Shown here in pieces: positions 8,552-17,192 of a stretch of DNA of 64,000 nt. The DNA is from Bacteroidales bacterium (GTDB taxonomy: Bacteria > Bacteroidota > Bacteroidia > Bacteroidales > FEN-979): positions 81,395 through 145,394 of the forward strand of contig JALNZC010000005.1 in the NCBI GenBank assembly GCA_023229525.1. Direction: 5' to 3'. The notes beneath the pieces are model-generated. The model was not told where the DNA came from. It saw only the letters and a program-made list of their open reading frames with translations, and searched no databases. Made by a program: the position numbers and the translations under genes. Within the stretch, counting starts at the first letter, position 1. Each line of letters starts with the position of its first letter.

Positions 8552-9898
8552 ATGTTTATTCTGATGATCATTGTCTTTATCCTGGGATATGTGGCCATCG
8601 CTTTAGAACATCCATTGAAAATCAACAAGTCGGCGACTGCCTTGCTGCTTGGCGTAACTCTTTGGGTGTTACTTATTTCCGGGGGTGCACAATGGCTGAC
8701 TGATTCAGCAGGTTTTCAGCAGTACCTTAAAGGCAATGCAAATGGGACTTTTACCGACTGGGTTACTTCTCATGAATTGCTACACCATCTGGGAGTTATA
8801 TCTGAAATCCTCTTCTTCCTTCTTGGGGCCATGACTATTGTAGAGCTTATCGATGCCCACGAGGGATTCCGGATGATCACCGAGAGAATTAAGACCACTA
8901 ACAAAGTGAAATTACTGTGGTTAATCGGGTTCATTACTTTTTTCATGTCGGCCGTACTTGATAACCTTACAACCGCTATTGTAATGGTTGCCCTGATGCG
9001 AAAGTTGGTATCTGAGAAAAAGGAGCGCTGGTTCTTCGCCGGAATGGTGATCATTGCCGCCAATAGTGGTGGAGCATTCAGTCCGATAGGCGACATAACA
9101 ACCATCATGTTGTGGATCGGAGGACAGGTGACCACACTGAACATCATTCTGAAAACCTTTATCCCGAGTTTACTTTCCATGATCGTCCCGCTGGCCCTCG
9201 TTTCGGTAATCTTAAGGGGGAACGTCAGCCGTCCGGTTACTATACCAAAGGAACATGGATTCAATCCTACCACCCCGATGGAAAGGAATTTCGTCTTTTT
9301 TTTGGGAGTTGGCGCGTTGTTGTTTGTCCCTGTATTCAAAACCATCACGCACCTCCCCCCGTGGCTGGGAATGCTTTTCGGATTAGGAATTCTTTGGGTC
9401 GCCACAGAGATCATGCACAGATCTAAAAATGAGGAAAACAAACCTCACTTGACTGTAGCGGGGATTCTCAGGAAAGTCGATACACCCAGCATTCTGTTTT
9501 TCCTTGGGATCCTGGTTGCCGTCGCGGCTTTGCAAAGCGCAGGGCACCTTTCGCTTTTGGCACAAAGTCTCGAAAAACATATTGGAAATCTCTATGTGAT
9601 CAATGTGATCATCGGATTACTTTCTTCGGTAGTGGATAACGTACCGTTGGTTGCCGGCGCCATAGGAATGTACGGAAACACCTTTGGTCCGGATCACTAT
9701 TTCTGGGAAATGCTCGCCTATTGTGCCGGAGCAGGTGGAAGTATATTCATCATCGGCTCTGCGGCTGGTGTCGCAGTAATGGGAATGGAAAAGATCGATT
9801 TCCTTTGGTATCTGAAGAAAGTTTCTTTGCCTGCCTTTCTTGGTTATTTGGTTGGAGCAGTGGTCTATTGGGGGATGAAACTCCTTTTTTTCTCCTAA
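8552..9898 (+). CDS. nhaD: Na+/H+ antiporter, NhaD type
   Basis: A 448-residue inner-membrane protein with about 11-13 hydrophobic segments, exporting Na+ in exchange for protons. The hallmark NhaD stretch is clear: TIVELIDAHEGF, then FFMSAVLDNLTTAIV with the conserved DN pair, and NSGGAFSPIGDITT. A second VVDNVPLVAGAIG motif and a Gly-rich AGAGGSIFIIGSAAGV near the C-terminus complete the ion-transporter fold. It is monocistronic and followed closely by tRNA-Arg. The first ATG (8552) directly opens the first membrane helix. Confidence 0.93.
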   Translation: MFILMIIVFILGYVAIALEHPLKINKSATALLLGVTLWVLLISGGAQWLTDSAGFQQYLKGNANGTFTDWVTSHELLHHLGVISEILFFLLGAMTIVELIDAHEGFRMITERIKTTNKVKLLWLIGFITFFMSAVLDNLTTAIVMVALMRKLVSEKKERWFFAGMVIIAANSGGAFSPIGDITTIMLWIGGQVTTLNIILKTFIPSLLSMIVPLALVSVILRGNVSRPVTIPKEHGFNPTTPMERNFVFFLGVGALLFVPVFKTITHLPPWLGMLFGLGILWVATEIMHRSKNEENKPHLTVAGILRKVDTPSILFFLGILVAVAALQSAGHLSLLAQSLEKHIGNLYVINVIIGLLSSVVDNVPLVAGAIGMYGNTFGPDHYFWEMLAYCAGAGGSIFIIGSAAGVAVMGMEKIDFLWYLKKVSLPAFLGYLVGAVVYWGMKLLFFS

Positions 9899-9910
9899 TC
9901 GGAAATTCCA

Positions 9911-9918
9911 TATCTTTG
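9911..9918 (+). promoter_or_regulatory. Candidate -7 box of tRNA-Arg
   Basis: TATCTTTG, an exact TAnnTTTG match, lies 10 bases before the mature tRNA 5' end. A T-rich TTTT sits 20 bases upstream in the -33 position, inside the 3' end of nhaD. Confidence 0.55.
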
Positions 9919-9928
9919 CACTCCTTTT

Positions 9929-10002
9929 GGCCCCGTAGTTCAATTGGATAGAATGGCAGATTCCGGTTCTGTTGGTTGGGGGTTCGAGTCCCTTCGGGGT
10001 CA
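9929..10002 (+). tRNA. tRNA-Arg (anticodon CCG)
   Basis: A 74-base cloverleaf. The 7-bp acceptor stem pairs 9929-9935 with 9995-10001 (one G-T). The anticodon stem is GCAGA/TCTGT with loop TTCCGGT, and the anticodon CCG is at 9963-9965. The T-loop is TTCGAGT and the discriminator is A at 10002. CCA is not encoded. A strong hairpin terminator follows. Confidence 0.95.
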
Positions 10003-10017
10003 CTGAAATGAAAAAAT

Positions 10018-10048
10018 AAACCCTGTAAAACAATAGTTTACAGGGTTT
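10018..10048 (+). terminator. Intrinsic terminator after tRNA-Arg
   Basis: A perfect 12-bp stem (AAACCCTGTAAA with TTTACAGGGTTT), a 7-base loop, then TTCTTT. It would end transcription of nhaD/tRNA-Arg and may also act on the opposite strand. Confidence 0.85.
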
Positions 10049-10105
10049 TTCTTTAAATAATACCCGGAAAATATTCGATAAATCAGGTATTCTTTTCCGG
10101 GGTTG

Positions 10106-10507
10106 TTATCCCATTTGGGGTTGTAGTAAGCTCACCCTGTTGCCTTCTGTATCAGTAAATGAAACATACCAGCCGATTCCGGGGATTTCAGCGGGTTCTC
10201 CCAATACCTTACCTCCCCCTTCTGTTACATTTTTCATGGATTCCTTGATGTCGTCAACTGCAATGACAACGGAAGGGTGATGGGACGGCCAGTCTTCTTT
10301 TACGGGATAAAAACCCCCGTTGATGGAACCAAGCATCTTAGGAAATCCCTTTTCATCCGTCTCGGAAGTTGCGACCGTGACATAATTTCCCATTTCTTCA
10401 CCCAGCAGCTGGGCTTTCCATCCAAAAACATGGTTATAGAAATCGGCCATACGTTTTCTATCTTGAGCGGGCATTTCAAAATGCACGACGGGATTCATTT
10501 TTTTCAT
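10106..10507 (-). CDS. VOC-fold (glyoxalase/bleomycin-resistance superfamily) protein
   Basis: A 133-residue single-unit VOC protein. It has the two beta-alpha-beta-beta-beta modules: PVVHFEMPAQD...FYNHVFGW in the first and HPSVVIAVDDIKESM...FTDTEGNRVSLLQP in the second. His9 and the Glu/Asp positions of a possible metal site are present, but the substrate cannot be told from sequence. This subtype (FxW...GWY.SF.DTEGN) is common in soil and sediment bacteria. It is monocistronic and convergent with the tRNA-Arg transcript. A TAATTTTG box lies 26 bases upstream. Confidence 0.85.
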   Translation of the reverse strand: MKKMNPVVHFEMPAQDRKRMADFYNHVFGWKAQLLGEEMGNYVTVATSETDEKGFPKMLGSINGGFYPVKEDWPSHHPSVVIAVDDIKESMKNVTEGGGKVLGEPAEIPGIGWYVSFTDTEGNRVSLLQPQMG

Positions 10508-10532
10508 AATTATTGAATTTATTGGTTTATAA

Positions 10533-10540
10533 CAAAATTA
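10533..10540 (-). promoter_or_regulatory. Candidate -7 box of the VOC gene
   Basis: Minus strand TAATTTTG fits TAnnTTTG; leader about 20 bases. No clear -33 element. Confidence 0.35.
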
Positions 10541-10739
10541 ACTTAAAACTATGTTTGTTATTGTATTGAATAAGGTATTTAAAATTGGTATAAAGATAAT
10601 GGTTATTGGAGCAGATGATCCGGTTTTAATCCATTGTGATCAAGCGAAGCACCTGAAGTATTAATAAGATATCCTGGATGACAACAAAAAAAGTCAATTG
10701 ATATCAGGATATGGCTGGATGAAACTATATAATCGACTC

Positions 10740-11192
10740 TCAGGAACCCGTCTTTCTTTTTTGACTTTGAACCTGGTTTAATTGCTGCTCTATTGTCTTT
10801 AGCGTCTTTTCAAGGGCTTTAATGGTTTGTTTCAAGGCTTCTATCGTATGATCCTTTTCTTCGCAAACCGGACAATTATTTACCAGATCTTTATTCTGAT
10901 AATAAGCATTCTGATCAGAAGGAGTATCTTCTTTCACCCCTGATGGGAGAACATTATTTTCAGAATGGACGGCTATATTTTCATCTTTTCTTAATGGAAT
11001 CCCTTCTCTAAAGAAACTGTTGAGATCGATTCCGGATTTATTCAGCCAATAAATAAATGAATTAGGTAAAAACGCCCTTTTCCCATTTTCAAGTAAACTA
11101 ATATCACGCTGGCTTAAACCAGTATCATTTGCTAACGCAGTCTGGGAAAGATTTAAAAATAATCGTAATTCTTTAATCTTATTTATATACAA
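10740..11192 (-). CDS. XRE-type helix-turn-helix regulator with coiled-coil tail
   Basis: A 150-residue protein. Residues 1-60 are a Cro/C1-type HTH (LRLFLNLSQTALANDTGLSQRDISLLENGKR), here extended by a WLNKSGIDLNSFFREG cap typical of Bacteroidota HTH proteins. A disordered linker follows, then a CPVC pair near residue 110, then a coiled coil (about 115-142: EALKQTIKALEKTLKTIEQQL). The coiled coil probably dimerises the protein. The start is a TTG at 11192, as no ATG is available before the HTH. It is divergent from another small HTH-like gene at 11312; the 119-base shared spacer probably holds their operators. Targets are unknown; the adjacent surface-protein cluster is a possible one. Confidence 0.8.
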   Translation of the reverse strand: MYINKIKELRLFLNLSQTALANDTGLSQRDISLLENGKRAFLPNSFIYWLNKSGIDLNSFFREGIPLRKDENIAVHSENNVLPSGVKEDTPSDQNAYYQNKDLVNNCPVCEEKDHTIEALKQTIKALEKTLKTIEQQLNQVQSQKRKTGS

Positions 11193-11251
11193 TCTAAGTA
11201 TAAATTTATTAAATAATATTCAAATAATGAATAAATATGCATAAAATGTAT

Positions 11252-11259
11252 TATATTTG
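11252..11259 (+). promoter_or_regulatory. Candidate -7 box of the small HTH-like gene
   Basis: TATATTTG, an exact TAnnTTTG match in the divergent spacer; leader about 45 bases to the ATG at 11312. The region is very AT-rich, so chance matches are likely. Confidence 0.4.
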
Positions 11260-11311
11260 TTGTATAATAATTAACGAGATATTAAGCATAAATAAGCGAC
11301 AAATATACGAT

Positions 11312-11551
11312 ATGAAATTTAAAAAAGTAAAAAGAGAGATAAAATATCCTGAAAATCTGAAAATTAACAGCAAACTTCAAAAGGGAGACAGGGTAAAGAT
11401 TGCAAAAGGAGCAAACCTGAAACCAGGTACTGTTCGCGACCAAATGCTCGGATATCTCAGAATAACGGATAATGTGGCACGTGAAATAATTAAGATAATT
11501 CGCGAACGCGAGGAGCTGAATAAACAACTTGAAGCAATTACTAACCAATAA
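11312..11551 (+). CDS. Small basic HTH-like protein
   Basis: A 79-residue basic protein with no family I can name firmly. The middle (GDRVKIAKGANLKPGTVRDQMLGYLRITDNVAREIIKIIRER) has the helix-turn-helix layout of short Bacteroidota phage-type DNA-binding proteins: an 'IAKGANLKPGTVRDQM' recognition unit followed by a helix rich in Arg and Glu. The start is set at the ATG at 11312; the frame upstream (from 11237) is AT-rich promoter sequence. It is divergent from the XRE regulator, which suggests a pair of mutually acting regulators (inference). Confidence 0.6.
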   Translation: MKFKKVKREIKYPENLKINSKLQKGDRVKIAKGANLKPGTVRDQMLGYLRITDNVAREIIKIIREREELNKQLEAITNQ

Positions 11552-11585
11552 AAAATTATATGGTATTAAAATCTTAAATTAAATC

Positions 11586-11736
11586 ATGTTTCTGCGGGGC
11601 TGCCAGCCATCGTTTCCGGTATTGGCTTTATTGTTTCCGAACAATAACCGGGTTTGTTGGCGCTCATATTGGGTATTTAATTGGTTTGATATATTTCTCA
11701 CAGTGTCCAAAGCGAAAGCTGCTGTACACTATTTAA
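11586..11736 (+). pseudogene. Decayed copy of the small two-helix membrane protein (intact copy at 21300-21476)
   Basis: The DNA aligns with 21318-21476. The copy begins ATGTTTCTGCGGGGCTGC against ATGTTCCTGTTGGGCTGC. Late in the copy, in another frame, it encodes PGF...GYLIGLIYFS.CPKR and ends in TAA at 11734-11736, matching PGLL...SAGLIYFSMRPKR of the intact protein. The two halves are in different reading frames, so at least one indel has broken the gene, and the first methionines of the intact version are missing. As with the intact copy, it lies just upstream of a giant beta-helix gene. Confidence 0.7.
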
Positions 11737-11772
11737 TAATCTATCATAACAAACAATTTAAAACCCACGATC

Positions 11773-14700
11773 ATGAAAAAGAAATTATTACTTTTTATTA
11801 TGGCTACTTTAGCCATTCTGTTTGTGCAAACCAGCCATGCGCAAACCACCAAAACAGTTGGTACAAGTGGTGACTACACCACTCTGAAAGCTGCCTTTGA
11901 TGACATTAATGCCGGTTTTATCACTGGTGATATTATAATTCAGATTATCAGCAGCATCACTGAAACTGCTTCGGCTGTACTCAATGCCAGCGGGAGTGGC
12001 AGTGCCAGCTATACCTCCGTGAACATTTACCCTACTACAACAGGATACACGATTAGCGGTTATCTTGCTTTCCCGCTCATTGATTTAAATGGCGCTGACA
12101 ATATTACTATTGATGGAAGGGTAAATGCCACCGGCACTACTAAAGACCTGACTATTACGAACACGAGGGCATATAGTAATACTACCATTCAGTTTGAAAA
12201 TTCTGCTGAAAACAATACGGTGAAATATTGCACGGTAAAAGGCGCTTCAAACTCCACTCAACGTGGTGTAATATTTTTCTACTCAGCCTCCTCAGGAAAC
12301 GGTAACAGCGGAAACACCATTGACAATTGTAACATTACCAATGACGGGGACAACAGGCCTTATAATGTTATTAATTCAATTGGTTCATCCGGCTTTGAAA
12401 ACCGCAACAATACCATATCCAATAACAATATTTATGATTTTTTCAATGCCGGAGCTTATTCTTACGGAATCTATATCGGTTCATCTTCTACCGATTGGAC
12501 CATAACAGGTAATAGTTTTTTTGAGACTTCGTCACCATTTACTCCAACGGGCTCTTATGGTTATTACTGCATTTTAATTTCAAATACGACAGGAAATAAT
12601 TTTACAATAACAGGTAACTACATTGGCGGCAGTGATGCTCTATGCGGTGGTACCTTGACCGTGAGTGCTGCCTACGCTCATTTATTTTATGGTATTTACC
12701 TTCAAGTTGGCATTACCACTCCTACTTCAGTTCAAAATAACACCATTAAAAATTTTAACTATACAAGTACGAGTACAACTCCGTGGTATGGAATATTTAG
12801 TAACGCAGGAAATGTTAATATTGGCACTACTATTGGAAATACAATTGGCTCCACAACAGGGACAGGTTCCATTACAGTCACCAATTCATTTGCAAATGCA
12901 ACTTCATATGGAATATCTGTGAATGCTTCTGGCATCACCATGAATATCGAAAACAACAACATCGGTTCTGTCACAACGGTTGGCTCTTCATCCTATTCCC
13001 ATAGCTTTTTTGCTATATACAGGCCAGACTTTAACGGAACGATAACTATCAGAAATAATTTAATAGGAAGCACAAGTATAGCAAACAGTATACAGGCAAG
13101 CTCGGCATCCACCAGCACTACCGCTCAAAATGTTATAGGAGTCAGATGCGGAAATTCCTCCTCAGGAACGGCAACAATATCAGGTAATACAATTGCCAAT
13201 TTATATAATGCCTATGCCTGTACATCTGCAACTGATGGTGCGGTTGTCGGTGTTATTACTACATCAGGAGTAAATACTATCCAAAACAATACAATACACG
13301 ATTTGTCAACGACTAGTCCAAGTACTAATATTACAAATAACGTTTCTGTAATTGGTATTTCGCAAAGGAGTACTTCGAGTGATCAAACCGTATCCGCCAA
13401 TATAATCTACAATTTATCAAATAAATACAATTCCTCCAACTCCGTATGCGTTACCGGATTGTATTGCGACGGTCCTACCACAGGCACCAACACCGTTTCA
13501 AAAAACTTTATTCACAGTTTATCCCTTGCATCAACTTCATCATCATCAATAATTTTCGGGATCAGGATAAATGCCGGATATACCACATACTCAAATAATA
13601 TCATCAACCTTGGTGGAAGCATATCAACAGGTTATGCTATCTATGGTATTTACGAAAAAGGCGCCGCAGGCAATAATAACAATCTTTACTTTAATACGGT
13701 GTATATAGGAGGCACTCCTTCGGGAACTACTTCATCCACTTATGCTTTATATAATGCAACCAACACCAATTCAAGAAATTTCAGAAATAATATTTTGAAT
13801 AACACCCGCTCAGGTGGTACAACCGGGAAACATTATGCCGTTTACCTTGCAGGAAAGACAAACTTAACCATTGATTACAATGATTACGTTACAACGGGTG
13901 GCGCATTTCTGGGGAGGATTGCAAGCACAGACTATACCATTTTAGACGCTACCTGGCGAACAGCTTCAGGAGGGGATGGAAATAGCTTAAACACCAATCC
14001 CACCTTTTACAATGCAGGAGGTACCACAGCCACAGATTATATCCCTTCAGTTGCACTTCCTGGTGTTGCAGGCACAGGTATTACAACCGATTATTATGGA
14101 ACTACTCGTAACGTTAATACAATGGGGGCTTGGGAAGAATCCATTTCGTGGACTGGCGCTACATCGACCGATTGGTCTGTAGCTTCAAACTGGAGTTCGA
14201 ATGCCGTGCCTTTAAGCGCTGACTATGTTTATATTTCATCCGTTCCATCAAATCAACCTCATGTAACAGCTTCTCCCGATTCACCTGCAACGTGTAATAA
14301 TTTAGCTATTGATCCGGGAGCAATCTTAACTATTGACGCCGGTAAAGCCCTTACCGTCAGCGGCACCCTCACAAACGAAGCCGGCAACACCGGACTTGTA
14401 GTCGAATCCGAAGCATCAGCTACCGGATCGTTGATACACAGTACCGCAAATGTAAAAGCAACCGTTGAGCGTTATGTTGCTGGGTGGAGCGTTAACCACG
14501 GCTGGCATTTTCTTTCGTGCCCGATGGTTACCGAAGCCATTCAACCACATTTTGTACCTGATCCCCCAGGTAGCAACCAGGATTTTTTTAAATGGGACGA
14601 ACCGTCGAATGTATGGGTGAATACCAAAACAGTTGCAGGCATTTGGAATAGTAGTTTTGAAAGCGGTTTTGTAAGTGGACGTGGATACCTGGTAGCATAT

Positions 14701-15693
14701 AGCAGCGATGTTACCAAGATTTTCAGGGATAGTATCAACGTAACAGATATTTCGGTATCGGGATTGACAAATACAAACAGCAATACATACCGGGGCTGGC
14801 ATCTGCTGGGTAACCCGTTTGCCAGCGCAATAAAATGGGGGCAAGGCTCCTGGAACAAAACCAATATCGGGGCGAATCCGCAGATTTGGGATGAAACCAC
14901 AGCCAGTTACAAAGTTTTAGCCGGCGATGGCATCATTTCTGCCATGAGCGGTTTTATGGTTTATACCACCGGGTCGGGTTCGCTTACCATACCTGCCGAT
15001 GCAAGGTTGCACAGCGACAGCGTCTGGTACAAATCGGGCAAGGAAGACCGGATACTGCTTGTTGCCGGTGATCCACAGGGCAACACTGCCCAGGAAAGCA
15101 TCATCCGGTTCAATTCAGGCGCCTCTGAAAACTTTGATCTGGATTATGATTCTTATTTTATTGCCGGTTTTGCACCAAATTTCTATTCTGTCGCAGGCGA
15201 TAAAAACTTTGCCTTGAATACCCTGCCGGTATTGACGGAAGGATTAAGCATACCATTTGGTTTCGTTAAAAATGCTTCATCCGGTTTTAATATTAAACTT
15301 CAGGAAACAATGGAGGGTATTACAATTTATCTTACCGATTTAAAGACGAATATCACCCAAAATCTCAACAAGAGCCCGGTTTATACCTTCACAGCAGAGG
15401 AAGGCGACCTGCCCAACCGCTTTAAGCTAACCTTTGGCAGCGTAGGCATCAAAGAACCTTCAGTCAGTCCGTTCAGCATCTATACCGGCAACGGTATCAT
15501 TTACGTTAACAACAACGGCAACCAAACCGTTAATGGAACTATTATCGTTTATTTGATAACAGGTCAGATAATCGCTACCCGCAAATTTACCGGCGATCGT
15601 TTACAAAAGATAGATTTCAATGGTAAGCCGGGATGTTATGTAGTGAAGATTACTACGGATAAAGGTGTTTATACACAGAAAATAATATTATAA
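11773..15693 (+). CDS. Giant T9SS-exported right-handed beta-helix surface protein (1)
   Basis: A 1306-residue protein with a signal peptide (1-23, ending SHAQ). About residues 30-790 are parallel beta-helix coils rich in N, S, T and G (recurring NTI.NNNIYDF, ITGNYIGGS, NTIGSTTGTGS). About 795-900 hold a WTGATSTDWSVASNWSS module and GAILTIDAGKALTVSGTL strands. About 905-1230 hold a 'type A' C-terminal region (HGWHFLSCPMV...FKWDEPSNVW...GWHLLGNPF). The last ~75 residues are a T9SS sorting domain (SIYTGNGIIYVNNNG...GCYVVKI). The sorting tail lacks the common PNP opening. It is paralogous throughout to the 26097 protein. Likely cell-surface adhesin or carbohydrate-binding protein; no catalytic motif recognised. 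Confidence 0.85.
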   Translation: MKKKLLLFIMATLAILFVQTSHAQTTKTVGTSGDYTTLKAAFDDINAGFITGDIIIQIISSITETASAVLNASGSGSASYTSVNIYPTTTGYTISGYLAFPLIDLNGADNITIDGRVNATGTTKDLTITNTRAYSNTTIQFENSAENNTVKYCTVKGASNSTQRGVIFFYSASSGNGNSGNTIDNCNITNDGDNRPYNVINSIGSSGFENRNNTISNNNIYDFFNAGAYSYGIYIGSSSTDWTITGNSFFETSSPFTPTGSYGYYCILISNTTGNNFTITGNYIGGSDALCGGTLTVSAAYAHLFYGIYLQVGITTPTSVQNNTIKNFNYTSTSTTPWYGIFSNAGNVNIGTTIGNTIGSTTGTGSITVTNSFANATSYGISVNASGITMNIENNNIGSVTTVGSSSYSHSFFAIYRPDFNGTITIRNNLIGSTSIANSIQASSASTSTTAQNVIGVRCGNSSSGTATISGNTIANLYNAYACTSATDGAVVGVITTSGVNTIQNNTIHDLSTTSPSTNITNNVSVIGISQRSTSSDQTVSANIIYNLSNKYNSSNSVCVTGLYCDGPTTGTNTVSKNFIHSLSLASTSSSSIIFGIRINAGYTTYSNNIINLGGSISTGYAIYGIYEKGAAGNNNNLYFNTVYIGGTPSGTTSSTYALYNATNTNSRNFRNNILNNTRSGGTTGKHYAVYLAGKTNLTIDYNDYVTTGGAFLGRIASTDYTILDATWRTASGGDGNSLNTNPTFYNAGGTTATDYIPSVALPGVAGTGITTDYYGTTRNVNTMGAWEESISWTGATSTDWSVASNWSSNAVPLSADYVYISSVPSNQPHVTASPDSPATCNNLAIDPGAILTIDAGKALTVSGTLTNEAGNTGLVVESEASATGSLIHSTANVKATVERYVAGWSVNHGWHFLSCPMVTEAIQPHFVPDPPGSNQDFFKWDEPSNVWVNTKTVAGIWNSSFESGFVSGRGYLVAYSSDVTKIFRDSINVTDISVSGLTNTNSNTYRGWHLLGNPFASAIKWGQGSWNKTNIGANPQIWDETTASYKVLAGDGIISAMSGFMVYTTGSGSLTIPADARLHSDSVWYKSGKEDRILLVAGDPQGNTAQESIIRFNSGASENFDLDYDSYFIAGFAPNFYSVAGDKNFALNTLPVLTEGLSIPFGFVKNASSGFNIKLQETMEGITIYLTDLKTNITQNLNKSPVYTFTAEEGDLPNRFKLTFGSVGIKEPSVSPFSIYTGNGIIYVNNNGNQTVNGTIIVYLITGQIIATRKFTGDRLQKIDFNGKPGCYVVKITTDKGVYTQKIIL

Positions 15694-15708
15694 ATATCCT
15701 CCATCTTT

Positions 15709-15736
15709 CCCCCTCTCTTTCTTCCAAGAGAGGGGG
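15709..15736. repeat. G/C-rich hairpin (CCCCCTCTCTT / AAGAGAGGGGG)
   Basis: A perfect 11-bp inverted repeat with a 6-base loop, followed by GCAGGGGGTGAG. It sits between the giant gene and its mini-protein gene. Sequence style matches the arms of the 3744-3882 element. No T-run follows on the plus strand, so it is not a standard terminator; it might stabilise mRNA ends between the two genes (inference). Confidence 0.6.
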
Positions 15737-15770
15737 CAGGGGGTGAGTTGATCATTAAAAGATACAAAAT

Positions 15771-16070
15771 ATGAAAAAGATAATTCGCAACACCAACTTA
15801 ATCCTTTTCCTGCTTTTCGGTTCAGCAACCATCAATAATGTTTTTGCCGACAACCCTCCGCCTCCGCCGGGCGGGCATGGTACAAGCGGAAACCAGGCTC
15901 CATATGGCGTTCCTATTGATAGGGGATTAGGTATATTGTTTGTTTTAGGAGCTGCTTATGGTGGTTATAAAATTTGGTTCATCACAATAATGCGTACCTG
16001 TTTTCATGAAGGGCATAAATTTTCAAAGCAAAATATTCCATGTCTCTATACCCATATGCTTTACGTTTAA
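15771..16070 (+). pseudogene. PID-CTERM-like mini-protein (1), 3' end replaced by an insertion sequence
   Basis: Codons 1-68 align in register with the intact mini-proteins at 20900 and 25729. They share a signal peptide (1-26), DNPPPPPGGHGTSGNQAP, PID at 48-50 and the start of a membrane helix ending YGGYKI. From codon 69 (base 15976) the reading frame runs into the ISL3-type element and adds about 31 foreign residues (FITIMRTCFHEG...). The family's basic tail (QARKEKQKK) is therefore lost, and PIDGG reads PIDRG. The missing 3' end is not found on the far side of the element. Probably non-functional. Confidence 0.75.
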
Positions 16071-16950
16071 GGACCTTTATCTTGTTGTTGAATCCTTCCA
16101 AAGGTCCAGTAGATATTCGATAGTCAAACCAGTTCAATATGCCAGAACGATGGGCCAACAGTGTTATAACAAACTTGCGAAGTTCCTGAATGGTAGTAGC
16201 CCATGCTCGCGTAGCCCAGGAAGTCAGGAATGTTGCGGCTTCTTGTTTACTGGTTTGCAACCAGAGCTGTCCCAGCTCTTCCTTCAGGTAGTATGCTTCA
16301 GCCAAGGGTTTATTAATTTCAAGAGCTTGTTCAAGAAGCTTACGTTCGTCTTTTTCATCACTCAGATTCTTTTCATTTTTCAACAATAACCAACGTATTC
16401 CCTTTATGACAAGTCTATTATTAAGAAAAGCCTCATCATGATACAAAGCCCGTCGAATTTTGTCCATCGTCTCATTCATCAACTTGAAAATATGAAAGCG
16501 ATCGAATACGATCTTTGCTTCAGGGATGTTATTGAAGATAGCATTGAAATATGGCAGCCACATATCCATTGCAACAGCCTGGATTTTCGCCCCGGATGGA
16601 CGCAATCTTTTCCAGAACTTATCCAGGCTTTCTTCCGCCCTGCCTTGCCCCACATAGATCACTCTTCCAGCTCTAAGATCGTATACCACGGTTTGATATT
16701 TATGTCCTTTCTGAAAGGCAAATTCGTCAATCGCTATAAACTCAACATCTTTCAAAACAGGCTTCGAATAATGCTTTTGAAGATATTCCTTATCAATTTG
16801 TTTGACCGTTCCCCAGCTTATTTTGAACAATTGGCTTACATCCTGTACGGTCATGAATGCAAGCAAGTCAACAATACAGTCAGCTATTCGATGAGTATAG
16901 CTTTTTTTTCCTCGGCATACTTCAACCGTTCCTGTCGTATTAATCCACAA
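15982..16950 (-). CDS. ISL3-family transposase, catalytic frame (DDE domain)
   Basis: The main body of the transposase. The family sequence begins at about base 16905 (KKSYTHRIADCIVDLLAFMTVQDVSQLF, an HTH region); the residues before it in this frame (MWINTTGTVEVCRG) are out-of-frame translation of the first part. The DDE_Tnp_ISL3 catalytic core is visible: FIAIDEFAFQKGHKYQTVV with the first Asp, VAMDMWLPY with the second, and the C-terminal GPLEGFNNKIKVLKRKAYGYRD with the Glu. It ends LHENRYALL. The catalytic residues are all present, so the element could be active if the frames are joined. Confidence 0.88.
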   Translation of the reverse strand: MWINTTGTVEVCRGKKSYTHRIADCIVDLLAFMTVQDVSQLFKISWGTVKQIDKEYLQKHYSKPVLKDVEFIAIDEFAFQKGHKYQTVVYDLRAGRVIYVGQGRAEESLDKFWKRLRPSGAKIQAVAMDMWLPYFNAIFNNIPEAKIVFDRFHIFKLMNETMDKIRRALYHDEAFLNNRLVIKGIRWLLLKNEKNLSDEKDERKLLEQALEINKPLAEAYYLKEELGQLWLQTSKQEAATFLTSWATRAWATTIQELRKFVITLLAHRSGILNWFDYRISTGPLEGFNNKIKVLKRKAYGYRDMEYFALKIYALHENRYALL

Positions 16951-17192
16951 TCATTACATTGTAACCTTTGAACCTTAGCAAGCAAATACACAGGCCTCAG
17001 GCCTATTGGCAGAGTTCTGAAGAGACGATCAACAGTGCCTTTCTTTATGATATTGCGGCTGTCACAACTACTGCAACGAAGCTTACTGTCCTTCGTCTTG
17101 ATGTGAAAGATTACAGTGCCCTGTTTGTACTCCGTCTTGAGGTACTCCTGATCCGTAAGCCCGAAGGCATGACTAAGCAAACTTGTACTCAT
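16884..17192 (-). CDS. ISL3-family transposase, N-terminal frame (zinc ribbon)
   Basis: Residues 1-102 of the transposase. It carries the ISL3 zinc-finger: CSSC...C near residue 40-45 and CNDC near 78-81. It then reads RQERLKYAEEKK and leaves the family alignment at a run of eight A (minus strand; T-run 16902-16909 on the plus strand). A -1 shift there continues directly into KSYTHRIADCIVDLL of the second frame. The shift may be programmed slippage, as in several IS families, or a single-base loss. Confidence 0.85.
   Translation of the reverse strand: MSTSLLSHAFGLTDQEYLKTEYKQGTVIFHIKTKDSKLRCSSCDSRNIIKKGTVDRLFRTLPIGLRPVYLLAKVQRLQCNDCGLIRQERLKYAEEKKAILIE

Noticed and set aside
11586..11873. 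A 95-residue gene before the first giant
   Set aside because: The frame is the first half of a decayed copy of the 21300 protein joined to leader sequence; it also overlaps the giant's signal peptide.
16006..16971. Open frames on the plus strand inside the insertion sequence
   Set aside because: They run opposite the transposase, which has a clear DDE fold; the plus-strand products resemble nothing and have no start signals.
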